A stretch of DNA of 64,000 nt from Streptomyces sp. NBC_00285. Lineage in GTDB: Bacteria > Actinomycetota > Actinomycetes > Streptomycetales > Streptomycetaceae. A program made the translations under genes and the position numbers. The stretch is from assembly GCF_036174265.1 (NCBI RefSeq), contig NZ_CP108055.1, positions 10,168,001-10,232,000 of the forward strand, given 5' to 3'. Below the pieces are notes generated by a model. The model saw only the letters and a list, made by a program, of their open reading frames with translations, made no database searches and had not been told where the DNA came from. Positions 33,181-41,171 of this stretch are shown here, in pieces (within the stretch, counting starts at the first letter, position 1; the number at the start of each line of letters is the position of its first letter).

Positions 33181-34404
33181 TCAGTAGCTGATGACGAGCC
33201 GCACGGAGGGCCGGTTGATCACGGCTCCGTCGGCGAGGTCGCTGTCCGGTGTGTCCGCGGGGTAGGCCGTGACGACGGGTTCGGCGGTCCGGGCCGCGCC
33301 CCAGGCGCGGATCTGCGCGCAGATCCGCTCGGCGAGACCGGCGCCGGCCGGGCCATAGCCGACGGCTCCCAGCCGGAACCGGGGTTCAGTCTCGGGGTCT
33401 TCGGCGGTCCGCTCCAGGGTGAGGTACGCGATGGAGTCCCCCTCGACGAGGGCGGGGCTCAGGGCAGGTGAGGCGGGCCGGTGGAGACCGGCCTCCATTG
33501 CTGCGGGCTTCACGGTGATGCGGCAGGTCACTCGCTCCGTGGCGCTCAGCCGTAGCCAGACGCCGTCGAACGACTCGACGGGGCCGACCATCACATCGGT
33601 CCAAGCGACCGACTTCGGTCGGGTGAGCGCGTCGCGAAGGAGTTCCGGGGCGATGGACTGGTCCTCGTCCCAGTAGAGCCTGACGAGCCGGTCGTCGTCG
33701 ATGTAATCGTTCCGCTCCCCGTCCTGGCCGATCACCGGGAGGAAGCCGCACATCTTGACGGAGTCGGACCGCATCAGCCCCTCCTCGCGTTGGAAGGCCA
33801 CGGCCCTGGAGAGCCCGCGCCACCGCAGCGGGACCACGAGGCGTCCGCCGACGACGAGCTGGTCCCACCAGGCGCCGGGGAGATCCCACATGCCGACCGT
33901 GGCGATCATTCGGTCGTACGGGCTGAACTCAGGGGCGCCGAGGGCGCCGTCCCTCGTGACCACGCGAACGTCTTCGTATCCGTTCGCGTCCAGAGCCCGG
34001 CGGGCGTAGACGGTCACGTCGGGGGCGACGTCGCACGTGGTGACCTGTCCAGACTTCCCTGTGAGGTGCTTGAGCAGGGCGGCGTTGTAGCCGGTGCCCG
34101 CCCCGATCTCGAAGACGTTGTCGCCTTCGCGGACGGCGAGCTGGACCAGCATGAAGTGCACGACATCGGGCTGGGAGGCGCAGCTCAGCGGGAGTGCGTC
34201 CTCGTCGGGGTTCTCCTTGATCGTCACGCTCTTGTTGGCGTACGCCTCCTCGATGGGCGCGTCGGGGAGGAAGGCGTGGCGGGGTACGGTCCGCATGGCG
34301 GTCTCGACGCGTGCGTCGTGGAGGCCGGAGAGGTCCTCTTTCAGGATGGCGTCGACCAGGCGGTTGCGCAGGTCCTCGGGGGAGGCGCCAGTGGTGGTGT
34401 TCAT
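33181..34404 (-). CDS. FxLD-system methyltransferase (PIMT-like)
   Basis: A 407-residue enzyme. Residues about 10-220 form a protein-L-isoaspartate O-methyltransferase fold: MRTVPRHAFLPD, then VFEIGAGTGYNAALLKHL (SAM motif I) and LVVPLRW. The C-terminal 180 residues are the extension typical of the methyltransferases of FxLD lanthipeptide systems. Relatives methylate Asp in the modified peptide to give aspartimide or isoaspartate. It is the last gene of the operon precursor-LanB-LanC-methyltransferase, 87 bases after LanC. AAAGGA lies upstream of the ATG. Confidence 0.88.
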   Translation of the reverse strand: MNTTTGASPEDLRNRLVDAILKEDLSGLHDARVETAMRTVPRHAFLPDAPIEEAYANKSVTIKENPDEDALPLSCASQPDVVHFMLVQLAVREGDNVFEIGAGTGYNAALLKHLTGKSGQVTTCDVAPDVTVYARRALDANGYEDVRVVTRDGALGAPEFSPYDRMIATVGMWDLPGAWWDQLVVGGRLVVPLRWRGLSRAVAFQREEGLMRSDSVKMCGFLPVIGQDGERNDYIDDDRLVRLYWDEDQSIAPELLRDALTRPKSVAWTDVMVGPVESFDGVWLRLSATERVTCRITVKPAAMEAGLHRPASPALSPALVEGDSIAYLTLERTAEDPETEPRFRLGAVGYGPAGAGLAERICAQIRAWGAARTAEPVVTAYPADTPDSDLADGAVINRPSVRLVISY

Positions 34405-34491
34405 CGCGTCCTTTCGGAAGGTGCCCGGCTGTGCGTACGGCAGGGGTAGATCGTTCTCATTTGTTCTGGTGTGCGGATGCGGTTCGCGGCG

Positions 34492-35667
34492 TCACCCTGT
34501 CAGGAGCAGGCAGCGGTCCCAGGGGGCGGTGATCGCCGTGTTGACGGGGTCGGTGAGACGGACCAAATGGATGCCTGCCGTGCCGTCCATCAGGCCGGCG
34601 CCGTCCGGCAGTCCGTGGTGGTCCAGGTGCTTGTTGAGCCGGACGTTGAGGCGGCGTAGGTGCGACGCGAGTTCGTCGTCGAGGGCGTCGGCGGCGGCAC
34701 GGGAGACGGTCTGTATGAGCCCCGCCCAGCCGTGGCAGAGGGAGGCGTCGGTGAGCTGGGCGAGCTGCTGGTCGTCGGCCAGACATCCGGCCAGGGCCTG
34801 CTCGGCTTGCCGTTGCCGGTCACGGTCGCCGAGGGCGAGGCCGGCGAGTTGTTGGGCGCGGACGATGCCGGGGGTGCCGTAGCACCAGGACGGGCGTCTC
34901 GGTCCTGGACGCTGGAGTTCGCCGCGTCGGTGTTCGGCTCGGGTGATCAGGTCCGGCCACCAGGCGTGCGAGTCGGTGCCGTTGCGCCACCGGTCGAGCC
35001 AGTCGCAGATCCGGGTGATGGCTTGCGTCTGTCCGGGCACCCAGTGGTGGTGTCGCAGGGCCGTGGCCAGCAATGCCAGCGGTCCGGTGATGCCGTGGGC
35101 GAGGCCGAAGTTGCCGTGTCCGCCGGGCCATCGCGGCGTCGGTCGCAGATCGGGGCTGTCTCCCGTCCACCAGCCGGGCAGATGTTGCGCCTCGGTGGTG
35201 ATCGGTTCCGTCAGCCGCGCCAGGTAGGCGAGGACGTCCCGCAGCTCCGTCTTGTGGCCGCGGTGCAGGTGGTACACGCCCAGCCCGGTCAGGCCGCTGA
35301 TGAGGTCGAACTCGCCCAGGGTGGGCAACGCGCCGCGATCGATGCGGGCGTGTGCCCGCTGGAGTCGATGGCGTGTGACGTCGGCGAGGTGTGTGTCCAG
35401 GGTCGCCAGGGCGCGCGTGGCGGTGTTCGTGTGCGTGAAGCTGAGGACGTACGCGACGGCCGGGGCGCCCTCGTACAGACCGCATGCTTCGGCGGCGGCC
35501 TGGATAGGGCCCTTGAGCATGGCGGCGGCCCACGGCCGGAGCGCGTCCCGGTCCTCTTCGCCGGTGTGGGCCCTGACGGCGTGCAGCAGGGCGACTCCCG
35601 CCGCGCCGGAGTACAGCGACTGCCCCCAGCCGGGCCCGGTGGGTGTGGGCGGCGCGTCGTAGTTCAT
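34492..35667 (-). CDS. lanthipeptide cyclase (LanC-like)
   Basis: A 391-residue class I cyclase. The zinc ligands are in RPSWCYGTPGI (Cys) and DASLCHGWAGL (Cys-His), and the earlier GGHGNFGLAHGITGP carries the catalytic His. LanC closes thioether rings by adding Cys thiols to dehydroamino acids. The start ATG (35667) shares its A with the TGA of LanB, so the two are translationally coupled. The frame is open far upstream, but that is the shadow of LanB. Confidence 0.92.
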   Translation of the reverse strand: MNYDAPPTPTGPGWGQSLYSGAAGVALLHAVRAHTGEEDRDALRPWAAAMLKGPIQAAAEACGLYEGAPAVAYVLSFTHTNTATRALATLDTHLADVTRHRLQRAHARIDRGALPTLGEFDLISGLTGLGVYHLHRGHKTELRDVLAYLARLTEPITTEAQHLPGWWTGDSPDLRPTPRWPGGHGNFGLAHGITGPLALLATALRHHHWVPGQTQAITRICDWLDRWRNGTDSHAWWPDLITRAEHRRGELQRPGPRRPSWCYGTPGIVRAQQLAGLALGDRDRQRQAEQALAGCLADDQQLAQLTDASLCHGWAGLIQTVSRAAADALDDELASHLRRLNVRLNKHLDHHGLPDGAGLMDGTAGIHLVRLTDPVNTAITAPWDRCLLLTG

Positions 35668-38600
35668 CAGCGGCTCTCCCCCGGCCAGGCGGCCCATGCG
35701 ACGGCGGACTGACGGGCAAGGCGGCGGCAAAGCCTCTCGTCCTCCCGGTCCAGACCCCGCAGGCGGTTGTGGTGCATGTGCAGCAAGGATTCCAGGACGG
35801 AGTCGAGGTCCATGCTCTCGGCGAGGCCCTCGCGATACAGCGCCAGGGCCACGGCGCGACGGTGCCACGCTTGGGCGACCTCTTCGCCCCAGCACCGGGC
35901 ATGAGGCGTAGCGCGGCGAACGAGTTCGATGGCCTGGTCGCTGACGCCTCGCTCGACGCGAGCCGGAGGCGCGGGCCGGTTCGCCAGCCACCTCATGCCC
36001 TCGTCGGGGCCGAGCAAGCCGCAGGCAATGTCCACCATGCCAACCGCGGCCAGCGCCCGTCCGTCGACACCGCCGCCCTGCAAGGCGGCGAGGGCGTAGG
36101 CCGAGTCGGCCGTGAACACCGCCTCGGCACAGCGCAGGGCGGCGCCTGGGCCGTAACGGCCGATCTCGGGGGTGTACGTGTCGAACACCAGCCTGCTGAT
36201 GAGCCCTTCGCGGCGCAGGCCGGCGGCCCATCCGGCGACGAGCTCGGTGCAGGCGGCGTGCTGTCCGGGGCTGCCGGTGCGGATGCGCAAGCGGAGGTGG
36301 TCGAGGTCGTGCGGGGTGCGGTAGCGGATGAACCACCACTCGGGTGTACCTGGGAGTTGGAGCACGAGCCGCGCGAGGTGCGTGCCGATCAGCTCCTCGA
36401 ACTGTTCTGGGTGGCTGTAGATCTTGGCGTTCAGCCAGGGTGCCTGCACCGCCCCTGGTACGGGTCCGAGGGTGCTGTTGGTGAGCACGGGGAGGAAGCC
36501 GGAGAGCGGGTCGGGTATCGGTCGGCGGGTGCTGGTCATCGGCAGGGCGATCTCGTGGACGTGGCCGCCGATCCAGCCGTAGGTCTCCTCGGCCGGCGCC
36601 TCCGTCAGCACGGCATGGCCTTCCCGGTCCAGGTGGGCACGCAGGACGGTGGCGTGTGCGGGCACGTCGAGTTGGAGCCGACGTGTCCGGTCGTCCTCCC
36701 GCAGCTCGACGGCACCGTGGCAGTGCCACCGCTTCCGCCACCGGCCGAGGCGATCGGTCCACTCCCGCATGTCCGCGGCGCGGCTTGGAAGGTCGTCGGC
36801 GGTCAGGTTCCAGCGACTGGGAGAGAGGATCACGCGCCCGTAGCGGACGCGAGGCAGGAACGGCAGCCGTGCGCCGTGCGGCCCCCAGTCGAAGCCGGTC
36901 CAGGCAGGCCCGAAGGAGCGGGTCAGGTGGGCCAGGAACCTGGCCAGGGGCGGGGGTTGCTTGTCCAGGGCCATGGCGTGGAAGACCTGCGGGTCCACCA
37001 AGCGGCGGCGGGAGATGCTGACCAGGTACAGCCGGGTGTGCGTGGCCGTGACCGCGAGGTCGTCGACGTCGATGAGCGTCGTAGAGGTGTCGTCGGGGCT
37101 GCGGTGTTCGCCCAACGGGATCACGTGTGGGAGATAAGCGGGGATGCGGGCGACGTTCTCCGTGTGCGGGTACAGCGGCGGGAAGGACAGCTGCGCGGTC
37201 AGCGCGTTCTCGACGCCCGTGGGAACTTGGCGGTAGACCTCGTCGAGTCCCGTGCCGGTGGCGACCGGAGTGAACCGGGAGGTGAGTGTGCCCGCGGCAC
37301 GGGCCGGTGTCACCGTGAGCGTGAAGTCCCCGTCCTCCAGGGCGGACAGGCTGTCGGCGTGCAGGCGCGCGCACATCTCCACGTGGGGCGGTACCTCCTG
37401 CCCGGTCGGCGCATCGCCGGCCAGGCGGTCAATCAGGTCGTCGGTGAGGACGATCTCTCTGCTGCCGTCGGCCAGTGCCTGCCAGGCCAGAGCCAGCAGC
37501 GCCTCGTCACGCTCGGAGACTGTCGGGGGCGGTGCGGTCATGCGGCTGCCGGGGTACTCGGCTGGATAGCCGAGCCCGGACGCCGGGTCGACGACCTCCT
37601 TCACCGGAACGAGCGTGCCGGTGCCATACCGCTCCCAGAACGCGACCTGGTACTCCTTCCACACGCCCTGGCCCGCCGGTCGGCGCGTGAGCCGCAGTAG
37701 AGCATCGGCAGCCCTTTCCATCTCCTGCGCGACGCTCTCGGGGATCCGTACCTCGGCGTCCAGCCTCAGGTCGACGGCCAAGGGGCTTCGGCCCGCGTCG
37801 GAGAGCCCACGCAGTCGACCCGTGAGTTCCTCCCGAGCCGGGCCTTGCGCGCTCGCCGGGCGCCGGTTGTGCTCGTGTACGGCGCATTGCACAGCTTCCA
37901 GTTCGTGCAGAACCTGCGCGACCTGCGGCACCGCGCCCGCGTCTGCGCCGTGCAGCCGCTGGATCAGGTGGGACAGCGGATCGGTGTTGGTCATCGGCGC
38001 GCGCAAGCTGGTGATCAGGAATTTCTCGCGCACCAGCGCGCCGAGCAGTGTGCGGATGTTCTGCGGCTCGGTTCGGGGGAAGGAGGCGGCCAACTGCTCG
38101 GCGAGGGCGGCGAATCGGACCGGCCCGCCCGCGAGGCGCTCGATCACGCGTACCGCACTGGTGCGCCGGACGGTGGCCCCCATCTGTCCGCCGTGCGGGA
38201 CATGCAGCCGTCCGCCGCGGCGCGCCGCCAGGTTGTTCAGGACGACATCCAGGCGCTCCAGCAGGATCGGGCACGCCTCCAGGCGGACGATGACGTCGTC
38301 CAGCCACTCGGTGTCCACCCGCGCCACGGCCTGGTGTGCGTCTCCCCACCTCACGTGCGGCGTCGAACCCACGCTGGCCGCGGTGACTCCCGCGAAGAGG
38401 CCGAACGGCGTCGGTCGCCCGCCGGCGCGCAACAAGTATCGGACGGTGGCCATGGCGGCGCGCCGGACCTGCTTGGAGCGTGTCGGCTGCCCGGCGCAGA
38501 TCGCGTCGACCCGCGTGGCGAGATCGCCGCTCGCCTGCCGGACGGCGTCGGCGAACCGCGCATCGGCCCAGACCTGCCTCAGCCACCTGCCGCACGCCTC

Positions 38601-38714
38601 TGTGTCGGACGGGTCAGGCCACCATGTCGGCAGACGCGTCAGCGGCATCTCGGCGGCCCGGAGCAGTGCCGCGCCTGTGTGCTGGTAGAGCTTTCCGTCG
38701 CTTCCCATCCCCAT
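35667..38714 (-). CDS. lantibiotic dehydratase (LanB), full length
   Basis: A 1015-residue class I dehydratase that has both domains: the glutamylation domain (about 40-700; PFGLFAGVTAASVG near the N-terminus, RVRYGRVILSPSRWNL later) and the SpaB_C elimination domain (about 740-1010; EWWFIRYRTPHDLDHLRLRI). It uses glutamyl-tRNA to dehydrate Ser/Thr of the precursor. In many actinobacterial systems the two domains are split; here they are fused. GGCGGAGG lies upstream of ATG 38714/38708. It lies 73 bases downstream of the precursor gene. Confidence 0.93.
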   Translation of the reverse strand: MGMGSDGKLYQHTGAALLRAAEMPLTRLPTWWPDPSDTEACGRWLRQVWADARFADAVRQASGDLATRVDAICAGQPTRSKQVRRAAMATVRYLLRAGGRPTPFGLFAGVTAASVGSTPHVRWGDAHQAVARVDTEWLDDVIVRLEACPILLERLDVVLNNLAARRGGRLHVPHGGQMGATVRRTSAVRVIERLAGGPVRFAALAEQLAASFPRTEPQNIRTLLGALVREKFLITSLRAPMTNTDPLSHLIQRLHGADAGAVPQVAQVLHELEAVQCAVHEHNRRPASAQGPAREELTGRLRGLSDAGRSPLAVDLRLDAEVRIPESVAQEMERAADALLRLTRRPAGQGVWKEYQVAFWERYGTGTLVPVKEVVDPASGLGYPAEYPGSRMTAPPPTVSERDEALLALAWQALADGSREIVLTDDLIDRLAGDAPTGQEVPPHVEMCARLHADSLSALEDGDFTLTVTPARAAGTLTSRFTPVATGTGLDEVYRQVPTGVENALTAQLSFPPLYPHTENVARIPAYLPHVIPLGEHRSPDDTSTTLIDVDDLAVTATHTRLYLVSISRRRLVDPQVFHAMALDKQPPPLARFLAHLTRSFGPAWTGFDWGPHGARLPFLPRVRYGRVILSPSRWNLTADDLPSRAADMREWTDRLGRWRKRWHCHGAVELREDDRTRRLQLDVPAHATVLRAHLDREGHAVLTEAPAEETYGWIGGHVHEIALPMTSTRRPIPDPLSGFLPVLTNSTLGPVPGAVQAPWLNAKIYSHPEQFEELIGTHLARLVLQLPGTPEWWFIRYRTPHDLDHLRLRIRTGSPGQHAACTELVAGWAAGLRREGLISRLVFDTYTPEIGRYGPGAALRCAEAVFTADSAYALAALQGGGVDGRALAAVGMVDIACGLLGPDEGMRWLANRPAPPARVERGVSDQAIELVRRATPHARCWGEEVAQAWHRRAVALALYREGLAESMDLDSVLESLLHMHHNRLRGLDREDERLCRRLARQSAVAWAAWPGESR

Positions 38715-38787
38715 GCCTCCGCCGTCAGTGCTGTGAACGAGCGGGGCCGGGGGCGGCAGCGCCCCCGACCCCGTGCACGGGCCGTCG

Positions 38788-38991
38788 TCAGACGGCGCTG
38801 GCGCAGGACGAGGCGCAGGAGGCCGCGCACCCGTCGCCGGTGCCGCACGCCTTGGGGAGCAGGTCGGCGCCGATCTCCGTGACGATGGTCAGGTCGATGT
38901 CGAACGGGTCGGCGGGCGCCTCGGGGGCGGCCGTCGCAGCGGACGCCCCGGTGGTGGCCGTTGTGATCGGGGTGAGCATGGTTGCGGTCAT
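38788..38991 (-). CDS. FxLD-type lanthipeptide precursor
   Basis: A 67-residue precursor. The leader (1 to about 37) is rich in Ala/Thr and has the FxLD-like box F30-D-I-D-L. The core (about 38-67) has Cys at 49, 55, 59 and 63 and Ser/Thr at 51, 58, 61, 62 and 65 for thioether rings, plus an Asp-Gly pair (53-54) between Cys 49 and Cys 55. It heads the operon LanB-LanC-methyltransferase. GAGGAAG lies 5-11 bases before the ATG at 38991. Confidence 0.88.
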   Translation of the reverse strand: MTATMLTPITTATTGASAATAAPEAPADPFDIDLTIVTEIGADLLPKACGTGDGCAASCASSCASAV

Positions 38992-39095
38992 CGCACTTCC
39001 TCTCTGTCGGAAGGTTCCGAACGGTTCGTCGCGCCGCCCGGCCTGCGTATGGATTGCCGCAGGGCCGGGTTTCTGCGTTCGCACCTTGGGTGCGG

Positions 39096-39154
39096 CCCCT
39101 CTCCGGTTGACCGGATTCCGTGGAAGACATGGATTCGGAGCATCCGGAGAGGGG
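39096..39154. repeat. long-loop inverted repeat upstream of the precursor gene
   Basis: CCCCTCTCCGG (39096-39106) and CCGGAGAGGGG (39144-39154) are perfect 11-bp arms 37 bases apart, between the small membrane gene's stop and the precursor promoter region. It may terminate the upstream transcript or control the operon. Confidence 0.4.
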
Positions 39155-39174
39155 GGCGAGGACACGGGCCGGGG

Positions 39175-39351
39175 CTACCGGAACTGGCCCGCGTAGAGCG
39201 TGGTCAACGTTGTGCCGGTCACCAGGACGGGCAGGAACAGCACCTGGAAGGTGCCGAAGCCGAACCGACCGACGTACGTCGCCGGATGCCGCAGCACCCA
39301 TCCGGCCTGGCCGAGCAGCTGCAGGAGCGACCGTTGCCGCATCCGGGCCAT
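39175..39351 (-). CDS. small hypothetical membrane protein
   Basis: A 58-residue protein (MARMRQRSLLQLLGQAGWVL, then VLFLPVLVTGTTLTTLYAG), with one or two weak membrane segments. Its ATG overlaps the stop of the preceding gene (TGATG), which argues that it is translated. It lies directly upstream of the lanthipeptide operon; a link in function is not shown. Confidence 0.55.
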   Translation of the reverse strand: MARMRQRSLLQLLGQAGWVLRHPATYVGRFGFGTFQVLFLPVLVTGTTLTTLYAGQFR

Positions 39352-39758
39352 CACGCCGCCGACCTCCGTGCGACCGTGGCGCCTGCGGCATCGACGACCG
39401 CCCACGGTGTCGTGATCAGCGCTCCGGTCCGAGCCTGCGAGGCAGCGAGGTTCGACTTGTCCTCCTCCAGATGCCCCAGCATCACGAGTAGAGGGGTGGC
39501 GATCCCGGCCGCCTTCCCCTGCTCGACCGCGGCCAAAGCGTTGTGCCAGCCCTCGCACAGGGCGCGGCTCTCGAACGGTGCCGCCCGGTCGACGTACGTC
39601 TCGACCGCCTCCCAGCCGGCATCGGCCACGTACCGCCGTGCGCTGGCCACGCTGTGGTCGCCGGCCTCACTGAGTGACGCGGGCAGACAGGCGTACAACA
39701 CCAGGCGCGTGCCCGGGGGCACCTCGTGTGGTGCGGTCTGCCTCGCACTGCCGCTCAT
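39351..39758 (-). CDS. hypothetical protein
   Basis: A 135-residue protein (TRLVLYACLPASLSEAGDHS, AGWEAVETYVDRAAPFESRA, ATPLLVMLGHLEEDKSNLAA). The alternation of beta strands and helices and the early Arg/Tyr pattern faintly resemble the fold of serine-recombinase N-terminal domains, but the catalytic Ser is not evident. It is coupled to the 58-residue gene. Function unknown. Confidence 0.65.
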   Translation of the reverse strand: MSGSARQTAPHEVPPGTRLVLYACLPASLSEAGDHSVASARRYVADAGWEAVETYVDRAAPFESRALCEGWHNALAAVEQGKAAGIATPLLVMLGHLEEDKSNLAASQARTGALITTPWAVVDAAGATVARRSAA

Positions 39759-39837
39759 TCCGCGTTACCTCCAGCCAGGTGAGCCGAGACGCCAAGGGTC
39801 CGGCGCCTCGACGAAGAGCCTCGTCGGGGGCAGTCGA

Positions 39838-39913
39838 CGGCGGTACGCCGTGAGCACGCCGTTCGTCCGCCGTCCGGCGGCGCGCGAGGAGGCGGAGGCG
39901 CGGCGTACCGCCG
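39838..39913. repeat. 13-bp inverted repeat between divergent genes
   Basis: CGGCGGTACGCCG (39838-39850) and CGGCGTACCGCCG (39901-39913) are perfect arms 50 bases apart in the 212-base gap between the hypothetical gene and the HATPase gene. A cruciform or a regulatory element is possible. Confidence 0.35.
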
Positions 39914-39970
39914 CGGCTCAGGCGTAGCGAGGCTGATCGGTCCAGTGCCAAGCGGAAACGAGAAGCGGCG

Positions 39971-40516
39971 ATGGACGCGGTGGACGAAGAGCGCCTCTGC
40001 AGGCGGACGCCAGTACGGCGTCATTGGGTGAAGCTGGCCGATTGCACCGAGCCTTCGGGCCTCGCGCGCAGACACGTACGAGAGCTCCTCGAGGGCCATG
40101 CCGCGCCGGAGCGGGTCGACGACGCCGTTCTGATCGCCTCGGAGCTCGTGGGCAACGCGCTCAGGCACACAGCCGGCGGACCGGACTGCATGTGCGTGGA
40201 GGTCTACCGGGACATGGCGGTACTACGAGTCCATGACGCGGGACGGGACGTCTCCAGGGTCCGGGCACGCTCCGCGGCGGAGTCAGTGGATGAGTTGAAG
40301 GGCAGCGGTCTCGGACTGCTGCTCGTCGCGGAGTTGGCCTCCGCGTGGTCCGTCCGGCCAACCGCGATCGGCAAGGAAGTAGTCGTAATTCTCGCCCTGG
40401 ACGCCAGCGGGCTACCCGAGCGCGACGTTCCTCCGCACATCCCAGCGGTACGTCCGCCCCTCACGGCGGAGCTCCACCAACTGGACGGCGGACACGGAGA
40501 GTTCGACAGCCGGTAG
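39971..40516 (+). CDS. HATPase anti-sigma-like ATP-binding protein
   Basis: A 181-residue protein with a GHKL ATPase fold: VDDAVLIASELVGNALRHTA (N box), VHDAGRD (G1) and LKGSGLGLLLVAELASAW (G2). Streptomyces encode many such RsbW/SpoIIAB-like proteins, which bind sigma factors or STAS proteins. The ATG at 39971 is used. Its last 105 bases overlap the 3' end of the convergent RNA-ligase-like gene. Confidence 0.85.
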   Translation: MDAVDEERLCRRTPVRRHWVKLADCTEPSGLARRHVRELLEGHAAPERVDDAVLIASELVGNALRHTAGGPDCMCVEVYRDMAVLRVHDAGRDVSRVRARSAAESVDELKGSGLGLLLVAELASAWSVRPTAIGKEVVVILALDASGLPERDVPPHIPAVRPPLTAELHQLDGGHGEFDSR

Positions 40517-41116
40517 AGCGCGAAGCCCTGAGACCGTCTCCACAACGGGCGCGGCGGGGCGCCGACGGTTGTTGTACGCGAGGCTCAGATGCGGCCGGAA
40601 AGCGGACGTCGGCTTCTTCGGGGCCAGACCGACACTGCTCCCCGCCTTGGCCAGCGCGTGATGCAGCCGGAGCAGAGGTTCCCAGGGGCCGAGGGACAGC
40701 CGGACGGCGCCACGGGAGCCGGCCAGCGGCATGGCGCGTACGAAGAAAGCGGAGGGCAGCAGCGCCTCGGCGTCCCGCGCCAAGCTGTCCAGCTGGCCGG
40801 GGGTGACGACGCCCGGCGTTCCGACTCGGGCGAGGGTGATGTGCAATCCGTCCGTCGGCACCGGGTCGAGGCCGAGGGGCGCCAGCTCCTCCTGGCAGTG
40901 CCCGGCGAGAGCAGCGAGCCGCTGATCATCCGGAAAGGTCAGCATCCAGTAGTACGCACGGCTGCCGTCCGACCAGCCGGGGCGTGCCCAGTGGTCGGTC
41001 ATCTCATCGAGTGCGCTGAACGCCGCCCAGTCGTGGGCCGCGGTGACCGCCGGATCGTGCGTGTCGGCGGGAGGCTCGGCGGGGAACGCGGCGGGATCGG
41101 CACTGAGCAGGGGCAC
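40412..41116 (-). CDS. 2'-5' RNA ligase-like (2H phosphoesterase) protein
   Basis: A 234-residue protein with the two H-x-T/S motifs of the 2H superfamily: TDGLHITLARVG and AFRPHLSLAYNN. The family includes 2'-5' RNA ligases and cyclic phosphodiesterases acting on RNA or nucleotides. GTG 41116 with AAGGAG upstream is preferred to the longer frame from 41350. Its 3' end overlaps the convergent HATPase gene by 105 bases. Confidence 0.82.
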   Translation of the reverse strand: MPLLSADPAAFPAEPPADTHDPAVTAAHDWAAFSALDEMTDHWARPGWSDGSRAYYWMLTFPDDQRLAALAGHCQEELAPLGLDPVPTDGLHITLARVGTPGVVTPGQLDSLARDAEALLPSAFFVRAMPLAGSRGAVRLSLGPWEPLLRLHHALAKAGSSVGLAPKKPTSAFRPHLSLAYNNRRRPAAPVVETVSGLRALPAVELSVSAVQLVELRREGRTYRWDVRRNVALG

Positions 41117-41171
41117 CCGACGTACTCCTTCGGCTTCACACTGCCCCGGAGCACGACGACATCGACAGCGC

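Noticed and set aside
34492..37374. A 960-codon minus-strand frame
   Set aside because: Only its last 391 codons are LanC; the upstream part is a shadow of LanB in another frame.
35643..37700. A 685-codon plus-strand frame within LanB
   Set aside because: No domain is seen, and it is the mirror of a well-supported LanB.
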